DNA of 33,763 nucleotides. Origin: CAMAUF01 sp046152925. GTDB taxonomy: Bacteria > Chloroflexota > Dehalococcoidia > Tepidiformales > Tepidiformaceae. Within the stretch, counting starts at the first letter, position 1. Each line of letters begins with the position of its first letter. The notes beneath the pieces were generated by a model. That model was not told where the DNA came from, did no database searches, and worked only from the letters and a program-made list of their open reading frames with translations. A program made the position numbers and the translations under genes. The stretch covers positions 1 through 33,763 of the forward strand of contig JBJXFX010000025.1 of NCBI GenBank assembly GCA_046152925.1, in the 5' to 3' direction. Below are positions 24,203-31,736 of this stretch, piece after piece.

Positions 24203-25228
24203 TCACCGCCTGGCTGATCCACGGCGGATGGTTCCGCGGGTCGATCGAAGGGCCGCAGGGAGAGCGATCCAAAGCACCACGACGGCGACGACCGCGCCCG
24301 GCAGGGATGGTCGCAGGAACGGGACGGAGGACCACCAGTGGTTCGGCTCCGCGGGATAGACGCGGAAGGCGCGCCGGCCGGTTCCCCACTCAAGTGCGAC
24401 GTGCACACGTTCGGGGTCTGGACGCTGGATGACGATGTCCTCACGAATTCGACGGGATCCGTTCGGCCCAAGCCCTGCGCCCCAGTCACGCCCGATGGCC
24501 TCAAAGCTGCCGTCGCTGTACGACACGAGGATGTCGCCCGCCAGCAGCGGCGCCGCGATCCCGCTGTTCCGGGCCGTGGCGTCGATCTTCAGCCGGTTGC
24601 CTTCCACGTCGGCGCCACCCCGGAGGTCGATGTTCGCCGGACCCCATCGCGTGACGATGACCTTCGAGGTGGGGAAGACGACCGCGCGTGCGTCGGAGTC
24701 ACCCGCGAGCGAGAGGTCCAACTCGACGGTCACCGTGTTCGGCCCGCCGCGGATGCCGGGGTTGGTGGCGAAGTTCGCGGAGGCTGCCTCGAAGATGCCG
24801 CTGCGGGAGATCCCCGCAGCGTCCCCTTGAACCAGGTCAACCATAGACCAACGGAAGCCGGGGGCCGACGTGGAGTCCTGCATGACCTCCAACTGGTAGA
24901 GCGCCCGGCCGTTCCACTTCGCGTAGAGATAGGCCGGCCGCTCGAATGGCGGGACGCCCTCCCACCGGTAGTCGAGTTCGACCGCGTACCATGCGGCGGC
25001 CCCCTGAGCAGCGCCCGCCGGAAGCTCAAATGAGACTCCGGCGACTGGGGAGTCGCGTGTAAGGGCGACGGCATCGGTCCAACCGAGTTCACCGAATGTC
25101 AGTGCAGCCTCGGGCACGAGGGCACGCTCTCGGGCCGTCGTGCGAGCTGATCCAGCCGCAACCAGGGCGGCGATTGTCAGCACCGCGATCCACGCCACGA
25201 TCCGACGGCAGTGCCCGACCGCACTCAT
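24203..25228 (-). CDS. Membrane-anchored extracellular protein, function unknown (third gene of exported cassette)
   Basis: A 341-residue protein I do not recognise. It has an N-terminal signal or anchor helix (RRIVAWIAVLTIAALVAAG), a roughly 260-residue extracellular part that looks all-beta (WYAVELDYRWEGVPPFERPA, NTVTVELDLSLAGDSDARAV, GDILVSYSDGSFEAIGRDWG), and a C-terminal transmembrane helix (LPGAVVAVVVLWIALPAAL) followed by a basic tail RSTRGTIRRGSARR. That hydrophobic helix plus Arg-rich tail fits stop-transfer anchoring, with a sorting-like processing signal as an alternative. The ATG at 25228 overlaps the upstream stop (ATGA), so it is translationally coupled to the Trp-rich protein gene. 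Confidence 0.72.
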   Translation of the reverse strand: MSAVGHCRRIVAWIAVLTIAALVAAGSARTTARERALVPEAALTFGELGWTDAVALTRDSPVAGVSFELPAGAAQGAAAWYAVELDYRWEGVPPFERPAYLYAKWNGRALYQLEVMQDSTSAPGFRWSMVDLVQGDAAGISRSGIFEAASANFATNPGIRGGPNTVTVELDLSLAGDSDARAVVFPTSKVIVTRWGPANIDLRGGADVEGNRLKIDATARNSGIAAPLLAGDILVSYSDGSFEAIGRDWGAGLGPNGSRRIREDIVIQRPDPERVHVALEWGTGRRAFRVYPAEPNHWWSSVPFLRPSLPGAVVAVVVLWIALPAALRSTRGTIRRGSARR

Positions 25229-25971
25229 GGGACCCAGACGTACGCCGCCCATCCGTTACTCTCCGTCCAATGCTGGTGGCCTTGGTACGTGTCCCAGTGC
25301 CCCGAATCGGGATTCGACCACCAGTAGGAGTTGCTGTGCACGGTCCAGGCGGGAAGATTGTTGAGTATCCGAAGAACCCACCAACCTTCCTCGCCCTCGG
25401 CACTGAAGTATTGTGTGCAGGAACCTCCGCTTCCGCCTTCCCAATCCTTATGGACCGAGGCGAACACGTAGTATCCCCATTCGGAATTGTGATTTTTATC
25501 AGTAGACGATCGAGCATAGAGTCGCATGTGCTGAGCGCCATTCGTGCAGTGATTAGACTGCTTCTTTCCGCCGTCGCCATCCCACTCGGCGCTATTAGGA
25601 TAGTCCTGGAATCGGTGGTACTGGGCTCCACCCGACGAACACGTGGTGGGCGAAATCGTTGGATCACCGCCGCAGCCATCGATCGCGTTCTTGATCTTGT
25701 TGATGTTGGCGTTGTCCCGGAAGAGGAAGCGCATAGGCCAGTCAACGTTGTTCGAGGTCGCGGACTGAGACTTGAAGTCAAAGTTGTAGAATCCGTCCTG
25801 GCCTGGCGCACCGATCCATGCGAGCACCGTCGTGTTTTGCGCCACCGCTTGGCGCGAGGGTGAGCCGCCAGACAGGAAAGCACGGGCCAAGTAAGTGGCT
25901 GCTGCCACGGCGAGGACGCAGGGAACGAGAGCCCTCGTGAGCGACGGAGTGGGCGGATGTTGCGCGGCCAT
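25225..25971 (-). CDS. Secreted tryptophan-rich protein, function unknown (second gene of exported cassette)
   Basis: A 248-residue exported protein I cannot assign. The N-terminal hydrophobic segment (about 12-32) is a signal peptide or anchor. The mature part has 14 tryptophans, many Asn, Ser, Gly and Asp residues, and four cysteines (GCGG, TTCSS, HCTNG, SCTQY), which could form two disulfides. The segment VDWPMRFLFRDNANINKIKN, then HMRLYARSS and WGYYVFASVHKDW faintly recalls LssY-C-like domains, but this is weak. The sequence is poorer in G and C than its neighbours (31 of 60 bases in 25501-25560), a possible sign of transfer. Start and stop both overlap neighbouring genes (TGATG and ATGA). 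Confidence 0.72.
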   Translation of the reverse strand: MAAQHPPTPSLTRALVPCVLAVAAATYLARAFLSGGSPSRQAVAQNTTVLAWIGAPGQDGFYNFDFKSQSATSNNVDWPMRFLFRDNANINKIKNAIDGCGGDPTISPTTCSSGGAQYHRFQDYPNSAEWDGDGGKKQSNHCTNGAQHMRLYARSSTDKNHNSEWGYYVFASVHKDWEGGSGGSCTQYFSAEGEEGWWVLRILNNLPAWTVHSNSYWWSNPDSGHWDTYQGHQHWTESNGWAAYVWVP

Positions 25972-26492
25972 CAGTTATTGTCCTCCTTACCCTTCGGGCA
26001 GTCGACCTGCCACGACGGCGACTGGGAGAAATCCGCTTCCAAGGGCTGGACGCTGCGTACGGCCCGCGTGACGGGGTTGATCACGACGGCGAGGCTCTTG
26101 ATCGACCGGACTTCATACGAACCGTCGAACGGCACGGTGCCCTGGCACGTCCAGGTGAGCCAAGGTCCGTCCGAGTCGAACGGCGTTTCGAAAGCTATGA
26201 TGAACGTAACCATCTTGGGCCAGTCGGGATCGGACTCCGGAAGTTCCTGAGCGATGCGCCAGCCGCGGTCGCCAAGGACCTTTAAGACTCGCGCGTCGCG
26301 TTCAAGAACGGCGCGGGCCGTGGCGGAGTCCTCGGGGCTGACCGTCGGGAGCTGACGGTTGCCGATGGGGATGATCTCGAGGGGTGGCTCGGCGCTTGGG
26401 TCATCGGCCAACGCTGCAAAGGTCACGCCACCAGCAATAACCAGCGCTACCAGCAACAACAGCAGCCGGGGATGTGGGATGGTGATCGTCAT
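25971..26492 (-). CDS. Small exported protein, function unknown (first gene of exported cassette)
   Basis: A 173-residue protein with an N-terminal signal helix (PRLLLLLVALVIAGGVTFAA) and a soluble domain of about 145 residues. The region ARAVLERDARVLKVLGDRGW followed by MVTFIIAFETPF, LTWTCQGTVP and SLAVVINPVTRAVRSVQPLE looks like an alpha/beta cystatin- or PepSY-like module, an impression rather than a match. Two cysteines (TCQG, DCPKG) may pair. GGAGG with 8 nt spacing decides for ATG 26492 over a TTG one codon earlier. It heads the cassette; its stop overlaps the next start. A perfect palindrome sits about 110 nt upstream. Confidence 0.72.
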   Translation of the reverse strand: MTITIPHPRLLLLLVALVIAGGVTFAALADDPSAEPPLEIIPIGNRQLPTVSPEDSATARAVLERDARVLKVLGDRGWRIAQELPESDPDWPKMVTFIIAFETPFDSDGPWLTWTCQGTVPFDGSYEVRSIKSLAVVINPVTRAVRSVQPLEADFSQSPSWQVDCPKGKEDNN

Positions 26493-26600
26493 CAATCTGA
26501 CCTCCGGGTCCCGTCTCGTAGGGGCGGACGAGGCGAGGTCTTGCGCAGAGACTAGCCGATTCGGGCCGCCGGGTGCGCGTTCCTTTACTCGGGCACATTA

Positions 26601-26612
26601 GATTGTACAATC
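26601..26612. promoter_or_regulatory. 12-bp perfect palindrome upstream of the exported-protein cassette
   Basis: GATTGTACAATC is self-complementary and lies between the DUF1003 gene end and the cassette start. It also contains TACAAT on the minus strand, a possible -10 for the cassette. It could be an operator; nothing identifies the binding protein. Confidence 0.4.
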
Positions 26613-26624
26613 CACCAACCTGCG

Positions 26625-27107
26625 CTAGTCGTCCAAACGACCGAACGGCGCCGGATCTCCCTTAACCACGTTCGCGTGCACCTGCTCCGTCAGCCGCGCG
26701 ATTTGCAGCGAGAGCTCGTGCACCTTCTCGGTGAGGCGCGTGTTCTGGTCCAGCAGCTCCAGCGTCCGCTCGCTGATCTGCTCGCGATGGCCCGCGTCGG
26801 CCTCCGACCAGTGCTTGTCACGCTCGGCTTGGCGCGTCTCCGCGAGCAGGATCATCGGCGCGGCGTACGCCGCCTGCGTGCTGAAGGCCAAGTTCAAGAG
26901 GATGAACGGATACTCGTCGAACTGGACCAGCCCAGCCGCGTTCACCGCGAGCCACACGATCACGAGCCCCGTCTGGCCGATCAGGTAGTACGGCGTGCCG
27001 AAGAACCGCGCGGTGCGTTCGGCGAAGCGTCCGAACGTGTCGCTCCCGAACGCGGGCCCAAGATGCGCGTGTGGGTCGAGGAAGCGGAGATGGTTGCGGC
27101 TTTCCAC
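26625..27107 (-). CDS. DUF1003 domain membrane protein
   Basis: A 160-residue protein with the DUF1003 pattern: an amphipathic N-terminal region (GRFAERTARFFGTPYYLIGQ), a first membrane helix (TGLVIVWLAVNAAGL), the conserved FDEYPFILLNLAFSTQAAYA and PMILLAETRQAERDK, then a C-terminal coiled coil (about 100-150, ISERTLELLDQNTRLTEKVH). The role of the family is not established. The GTG start at 27107 has GGAG 8 nt upstream. It lies 78 nt downstream of the co-directional short-chain dehydrogenase gene. Confidence 0.92.
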   Translation of the reverse strand: MESRNHLRFLDPHAHLGPAFGSDTFGRFAERTARFFGTPYYLIGQTGLVIVWLAVNAAGLVQFDEYPFILLNLAFSTQAAYAAPMILLAETRQAERDKHWSEADAGHREQISERTLELLDQNTRLTEKVHELSLQIARLTEQVHANVVKGDPAPFGRLDD

Positions 27108-27185
27108 GGGCGAGCTCCGGCCGCGAGTCTCGGAGGAGCGGCCATCCTCAGCCTGCCCCGCCTCCTCGCCCGTGGCAACGGCCGA

Positions 27186-27983
27186 TCAGAGCCCGCGTTC
27201 CGCCACCAGGTCGTCATCGAACAGAATGTTCCCCGTGTACTGCTGCGGCTCCTGTGCCAGGAGCCAGCAGATCGACTTCTGCATGTTCACGCCCACCTCG
27301 AAGTCGAGGTCTGGGTTCTCCTTCGAGCTCGAAAAGAATCGGTTGCCCGGCGTCTTGATCAACCCCTTCGGCGAGAGCACGTTCACGGCGATGTTGTCGC
27401 CCTGCACTTCGCCGGCGAGCGACTGGGCGTACCGCTCGAAGCCCGCCTTCGTCATCCCATAGAAGGCGCCACCGCGGCGGGCCCGTTCCTGCTGCGCCTC
27501 CGAATAGGGGCCTGGCCCGGGGAAGAGGCCCGCGCTTGAAGAAACGTAGACCACATGGCCCCCGCCGGCCGCCTTGATCGGGTCCAGCGTGTTCCGGATC
27601 GCGAGGATTGGCGACCGCAAGTTCAGCCGCCAAAGCAGGTCCAGGTGGCGCGCTTGCACGGAGCGCGTCGTCCCTGGGATGAGCACCGAAGGGTTGTAGA
27701 TGAACGCCGTCAGCTTGCCGAAGCGCGCCACCGTCGCCGTGACCATCGCTTCGAGGTCTTCGTCCTTGGTGGCATCCGCGCGGATCGCGATGGCCTCGCC
27801 GCCGGCGTCGATGATCTCCTGGGCCACGCTGCCGATTGTGCCGGGGAGGCGCGGGTCGGGTTCGACCTCGCTGCGGGCGGCCACGCCCACCTTCGCGCCC
27901 GCGGCGCCGAGGGCGACAGCCATGTCGCGGCCTATCCCGCGGCTGGCCCCAAGGATGAGGACAACGTGGTCGCTGAGATTCAT
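27186..27983 (-). CDS. Short-chain dehydrogenase/reductase (HSDL2-like)
   Basis: A 265-residue classical SDR that would oxidise or reduce a hydroxyl or keto group with NAD(P)H. The nucleotide motif GASRGIG is at 12-18, the NNAG position reads IYNPS, a Ser is in YVSSSAG, and the catalytic pair is Y175 and K179 (YGMTK). The N-terminal half (AARSEVEPDPRLPGTIGSVA) and the C-terminal QYTGNILFDDDLVAERG resemble hydroxysteroid-dehydrogenase-like protein 2, a branch linked to lipid metabolism. AGGAG precedes ATG 27983, and a TATACT -10 lies at 28015-28020 on the minus strand. It is divergent from the thioesterase gene, which would fit a shared acyl-CoA role (inference). Confidence 0.92.
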   Translation of the reverse strand: MNLSDHVVLILGASRGIGRDMAVALGAAGAKVGVAARSEVEPDPRLPGTIGSVAQEIIDAGGEAIAIRADATKDEDLEAMVTATVARFGKLTAFIYNPSVLIPGTTRSVQARHLDLLWRLNLRSPILAIRNTLDPIKAAGGGHVVYVSSSAGLFPGPGPYSEAQQERARRGGAFYGMTKAGFERYAQSLAGEVQGDNIAVNVLSPKGLIKTPGNRFFSSSKENPDLDFEVGVNMQKSICWLLAQEPQQYTGNILFDDDLVAERGL

Positions 27984-28014
27984 GCAGTGCTCCTAGGGGA
28001 CGGACGTGGCCGGG

Positions 28015-28020
28015 AGTATA
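28015..28020 (-). promoter_or_regulatory. -10 box of the short-chain dehydrogenase gene
   Basis: TATACT on the minus strand, 31 nt upstream of the ATG at 27983, giving a leader of about 25 nt that contains the AGGAG ribosome site. Confidence 0.45.
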
Positions 28021-28072
28021 CGCGCAGGTCCGGGACTGTCTCTTAGCGCGCGAAGGCGGTTCACTGCCGTTC

Positions 28073-28915
28073 GTGACCACCCCTCTCGAGAAGCTTCTCA
28101 CACGGCTCGACCCCGAACGCCTCGACCGCGACATCTTCCTTGGCGACAGCGGCCGCGGCGAAGGCCGCCTCTTCGGCGGGTTCGTCGCCGCCCAGTCGCT
28201 CGTCGCCGCCGCCCGCACCCTGGAGCCCAGCCAAGGCGACATCCACTCGCTCCACGCCTACTTCATCCGCGGCGGCCGCCACAACGTGCCGATCCACTAC
28301 ACCGTCGACCGCATCCGTGACGGCCGCACGTTCGCCACCCGCCGCGTCGTCGCCCACCAATCCGGCGAGGGCATCTTCTGCCTCGATGCGAGCTTCACGC
28401 GCGAAGAAGAGGGCATTTCGCACCAAGAGCCGATGCCCGCCGCACCCCCGCCCGAAGGGCTGCCCAACTGGGACCTCATCCGCGCCGACCGCAACTGGGA
28501 CCCGGAGCGCTGGGCCCGCTGGAGCCCGATCGAGATCCTCGCCTGCGACCCGGAACAGGCCCGCAGCCTCGAACCCGGCCCGGCCACCCGCCAAGTCTGG
28601 ATCCGGCCGCGCGGCGAACTGCCGGAGGACTCCGTCCTCCATGCGGCGCTCATCACCTGGGCGAGCGACCGCGGCCTCGTCTCTACGGCGCAGCGCGCCC
28701 ACGGCATCCCCTGGAACAAGGCTGCCTCCGCGAGCCTCGACCACGCCATCTGGTTTCACCGCAAGCCCCACTGGGACGGGTGGATGCTCTACAGCGCCTG
28801 GAGCAACGCCGCCCACAGCGGCCGCGCCCTCATCCACGGCACGATGTACGCCCAGGACGGGACGCTCATGGCCTCGGTCGCGCCAGAGGGCCTCGTCCGC
28901 CGCGCCCGTGACTGA
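28073..28915 (+). CDS. Acyl-CoA thioesterase II (TesB-like)
   Basis: Double hotdog protein of 280 residues, expected to hydrolyse acyl-CoA. Signatures are GRLFGGFVAAQSLVAAARTL, SLHAYFIRGG, RTFATRRVVAHQ and SLDHAIWFH, with the catalytic Asp as D223. In E. coli TesB the catalytic set includes a Gln near the C-terminus (QEG); here the matching segment is APEGLVR, with Pro271 in the Gln place, so activity may be altered. The GTG start has no ribosome site and lies 7 nt after a TTCACT hexamer, so it may be leaderless. It is divergent from the SDR gene and ends 6 nt before the convergent S9 peptidase gene. Confidence 0.92.
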   Translation: MTTPLEKLLTRLDPERLDRDIFLGDSGRGEGRLFGGFVAAQSLVAAARTLEPSQGDIHSLHAYFIRGGRHNVPIHYTVDRIRDGRTFATRRVVAHQSGEGIFCLDASFTREEEGISHQEPMPAAPPPEGLPNWDLIRADRNWDPERWARWSPIEILACDPEQARSLEPGPATRQVWIRPRGELPEDSVLHAALITWASDRGLVSTAQRAHGIPWNKAASASLDHAIWFHRKPHWDGWMLYSAWSNAAHSGRALIHGTMYAQDGTLMASVAPEGLVRRARD

Positions 28916-28921
28916 CCCGCC

Positions 28922-30847
28922 TTAGAGCCGCGCTTGGAACCAGGCCAGCAACCGCGACAGCACATCTTCGCGGTGCGGCGGCGGCCCCGCGCGCAAGAAC
29001 CCGTGGTAGCCGCCCGGGTAGCGCACAAACTCCGTCTCGCAGCCCGCCTTGAGCAAGGTGACGAACATCTGCTCGCCCTGCCCGATGGGGCAGCGCTCGT
29101 CAGCCTCGCCGTGGATGATCAGCGTCGGCGTCTGTGTCTCGTGCGCCCGCGCCGATGGCGAGCGCGCGGCGTACCATCCGGGCTCGTCCCACGGCGTCCC
29201 CGTCCAGTGCATCGCACCAAAGAAGTGCGAGATGTCGCTCGTCCCGAACATCGACTCCAGGTCGAAGCAGGGCGCGCCGCAGACGGCGGCCTTGAAGCGG
29301 TGGTTGCGGCCGATCGTGTAGGCCGTCATGTACCCGCCGTAGCTATACCCCCAGATCCCGGCACGGTCGCCATCCAGGTAGGGGAGCGCGGCCGCCGCAT
29401 CGACCACGGCCATGAGGTCTTCGTAATCGCCGCCGCCCCAGTCGCCCTTCACGCGGGAGACGAAATCGCGCCCGTAGCTCGTCGAACCCCGCGGGTTCGA
29501 AAACACGACAGGGATGCCGTTCGACGCGAGCACTTGCTGCCAGGTCACGAAGCCGTAGCCGTAGTGCGCCTGCGGCCCGCCATGCACGTCGAGCACGAAC
29601 GGATGCCGTCTCGACCGGTCCAAGCCCGGCGGCAATAACACCCAGGCCTCGACCACGAGGCCGTCCCGCTCGATTTCGATGCGCTCCAGTTCGCAGGGCG
29701 GCGTCGCCGCGAACTGGGCCCCGTTGTGCGAAGTCAGATAGCGGCGCTGCCCCTCACGCAGGTCGACGGCGACCACCTCGCCCGCCGCCCCCGGAGAAGA
29801 CGCGATCTGCACTGCCGTCCGGTGTGCCGCGTCCACGGAGAAGTTCGTCCGCAGCTCGTCCTCTGCCTCCACCTCGAGGACGGCGCCATCTTCAATGTCC
29901 AACACCCAAATTCCCGACCGCCCGTGATGGAACGCGTGAAAGATCGCGTGTTGCGCATCGAGAAAAACCGGCTGCGATGGCGGGAGTAGCGGCGGGAAGC
30001 CCCCGTCAGGGAGGCACGGCAAGTCGTCCGTCAGCCGCTGGCGCTCGCCAGTTGCCGCGTCCACGAGGTAGAAGTCCGGCTGCGCCGTCGGTGAAGGCTC
30101 GCCCGAGAGCAGGATGCTCTCGCCGCCGGGCGTCCACGCCCACGTGCCGCAGACCCAGCCATCGGGGACAAGGTCGCGGACTTCGCCATCTTCGAGCCCC
30201 ACGACGCCCACCTGCGAGGTCATCCCGTTGTTCGTCGCCCGGTTGAAGGCCAAACGCGCCCCGTCCGGGCTCCAGGCCGGGAGACTGTGGTCGAACGGCG
30301 CACAAGTGAGCTGGCGCGGCGTCCCGCCTGCGGCCCCGACCACGAACACCTGCCGACGAGTCTCGCCGAGGTACCCAAATCCGTCCTGCTTGTAGTCGAT
30401 CCGCTTGGTCGCGCGCACCGGCGGGGCGCCGCCCGGGAGCTGCACCGGCGCAGGGTCCACGGGGGCCACGAACGCGATCCGCGTGCCGTCCGGGGACCAC
30501 GCAACGCCCGAAATCGCTGTCCCCATCCGCGCGACCTCGCGCGGTTCGCCGCCGCCGGACACCGGCAGGATGAAGAGGCCGGAGCGCTCGACCCGGTCGG
30601 AGACGAACGCGAGTGCATCGCCCGAAGGCGACCATCGCGGCCACGTGTTGGCGGTGCCCGCGCTCGTCAGCTGCCGCGGATCGCCGCCCGAAGCCGGGAC
30701 TTCCCAGAGGTGCGTCGTCGATTTCCCGGTTTCGGGCGAGGCCGAAGTGAGCGTGTACACGACGCGCGCGCCGTCGGGGCTGATCGCGGGCTCGCCGGCC
30801 ATCTTGAGGCCATAGACGAGGTCGTGGGGCGAAAGAGGCACGGACAT
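28922..30847 (-). CDS. S9 family prolyl oligopeptidase / acylaminoacyl peptidase
   Basis: A 641-residue serine peptidase with an N-terminal beta-propeller built from WD40-like or TolB-like repeats (ISPDGARVVYTL, WSPSGDALAFVSD, WSPDGTRIAFVA, WSPDGARLAFNR) and a C-terminal alpha/beta hydrolase domain. The catalytic triad is Ser502 in GYSYGG, Asp583 in GEADERC and His615 in GGYHGFL. It probably trims short or N-acylated peptides in the cytoplasm, as no signal peptide is present. GGAG lies 8 nt upstream of ATG 30847, and a TACACT hexamer at 30875-30880 (minus) may be its -10. It diverges from the unknown three-gene cluster. Confidence 0.95.
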   Translation of the reverse strand: MSVPLSPHDLVYGLKMAGEPAISPDGARVVYTLTSASPETGKSTTHLWEVPASGGDPRQLTSAGTANTWPRWSPSGDALAFVSDRVERSGLFILPVSGGGEPREVARMGTAISGVAWSPDGTRIAFVAPVDPAPVQLPGGAPPVRATKRIDYKQDGFGYLGETRRQVFVVGAAGGTPRQLTCAPFDHSLPAWSPDGARLAFNRATNNGMTSQVGVVGLEDGEVRDLVPDGWVCGTWAWTPGGESILLSGEPSPTAQPDFYLVDAATGERQRLTDDLPCLPDGGFPPLLPPSQPVFLDAQHAIFHAFHHGRSGIWVLDIEDGAVLEVEAEDELRTNFSVDAAHRTAVQIASSPGAAGEVVAVDLREGQRRYLTSHNGAQFAATPPCELERIEIERDGLVVEAWVLLPPGLDRSRRHPFVLDVHGGPQAHYGYGFVTWQQVLASNGIPVVFSNPRGSTSYGRDFVSRVKGDWGGGDYEDLMAVVDAAAALPYLDGDRAGIWGYSYGGYMTAYTIGRNHRFKAAVCGAPCFDLESMFGTSDISHFFGAMHWTGTPWDEPGWYAARSPSARAHETQTPTLIIHGEADERCPIGQGEQMFVTLLKAGCETEFVRYPGGYHGFLRAGPPPHREDVLSRLLAWFQARL

Positions 30848-30917
30848 GGGCGGGCTCCGGGCGAAGTGCCGCCGAGTGTACCTGTGAACTCCGGCGGTTG
30901 CAGGCGCTGCGAAGTGC

Positions 30918-30923
30918 TATCCT
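30918..30923 (+). promoter_or_regulatory. -10 box of the unknown three-gene cluster, probably leaderless
   Basis: TATCCT ends 7 nt before the ATG at 30931, and no Shine-Dalgarno is present. The position implies transcription starting at or next to the start codon. Confidence 0.45.
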
Positions 30924-30930
30924 TCGCGGC

Positions 30931-31296
30931 ATGCCGACGCACGTCGTCTCCGGGCTGATCCCGTCGTCCGCGACGCCTGGCCAGCCTGCTCGACTGTTTC
31001 AGACGACAACTCCGGGGACGCTGATTTCGCTGGCGATATCGGGCGGCGACACGAGCCACTACTTCCTCATCGATGTCGACAAAGGCCTCGCCACCGCGCG
31101 TCAGTTACCGGGCCCGCTCCCGGCGGCGCCCCTGGCGTTGCCACCGCGCGCCCCGTTCCTGGTGACCAGCCAGGGACGACTGGAGCATCAGTCACTGCCC
31201 GTCGATCTCGACTACGCGAACCTTGAGATTTCGGCGTGGTCACAGGGAAAAGCGCTATCGCGGCTCGCCGTATACTGGATATGCTGGAGGGAGTGA
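30931..31296 (+). CDS. Hypothetical protein, first gene of unknown cluster
   Basis: A 121-residue protein I do not recognise. It starts MPTHVVSGLIPSSATPGQPA and contains a strand-rich segment (TPGTLISLAISGGDTSHYFL, IDVDKGLATA) and a proline-rich middle (PGPLPAAPLALPPRAPF). It has no signal peptide and no convincing membrane segment. ATG 30931 fits the -10 box at 30918-30923. The stop overlaps the next start codon (TGATG), so it is co-translated with it. It is probably cytoplasmic. The coding call rests on frame length, codon pattern and coupling rather than on similarity. Confidence 0.6.
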   Translation: MPTHVVSGLIPSSATPGQPARLFQTTTPGTLISLAISGGDTSHYFLIDVDKGLATARQLPGPLPAAPLALPPRAPFLVTSQGRLEHQSLPVDLDYANLEISAWSQGKALSRLAVYWICWRE

Positions 31297-31736
31297 TGGG
31301 AAACGAACACCCAGGCGTGTCCATCTACAGCACGCAAGGCAGTGCCACCTACCTCGTTGGTCCATCGGTCGTGGCAACGACGCGTGTAGTCCCGGACTTC
31401 ATCGCGGTCGACCGAGCTGCCGGACTATTCATCTATCGGGGCCATCGCCTCGAATCAAAGCTTGAAGAGTGGGGCAATCCAGCCTCGCCCGGCATCAAGA
31501 AGGCCACATTCTGGCTGACCGCCGCGATCGAGGGCTGCGAGACCGCCCTCCCGAGCGCGCTGCAGTTTCACGCGGTCGAGGATGAGGAGGGGTGGCAGAG
31601 CGCGGCCCTGGCCGAGCTTAGGCTCGACGATCGCCTCAAGGAGGCGATCGGGGCGCTCCCGGCGCCCGGAACCGTAATCCTGATTGGCCACACGAGCTTT
31701 GAGAACGCTCAGCTCGCCCGGTTGAGAATTGTTTGA
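31296..31736 (+). CDS. Hypothetical protein, second gene of unknown cluster
   Basis: A 146-residue protein without recognised domain. ATG 31296 overlaps the preceding stop by one base and has GGAGG 5 nt upstream; in-frame alternatives are ATG 31281 and GTG 31236. The N-terminal half is strand-like (GVSIYSTQGSATYLVGPSVV, PDFIAVDRAAGLFIYRGHRL), and the C-terminal part ends AIGALPAPGTVILIGHTSFE followed by NAQLARLRIV. There is no signal peptide. A TATACT hexamer at 31271-31276 could be an internal promoter. The last codons overlap the presumed start of the next gene. Confidence 0.6.
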   Translation: MGNEHPGVSIYSTQGSATYLVGPSVVATTRVVPDFIAVDRAAGLFIYRGHRLESKLEEWGNPASPGIKKATFWLTAAIEGCETALPSALQFHAVEDEEGWQSAALAELRLDDRLKEAIGALPAPGTVILIGHTSFENAQLARLRIV

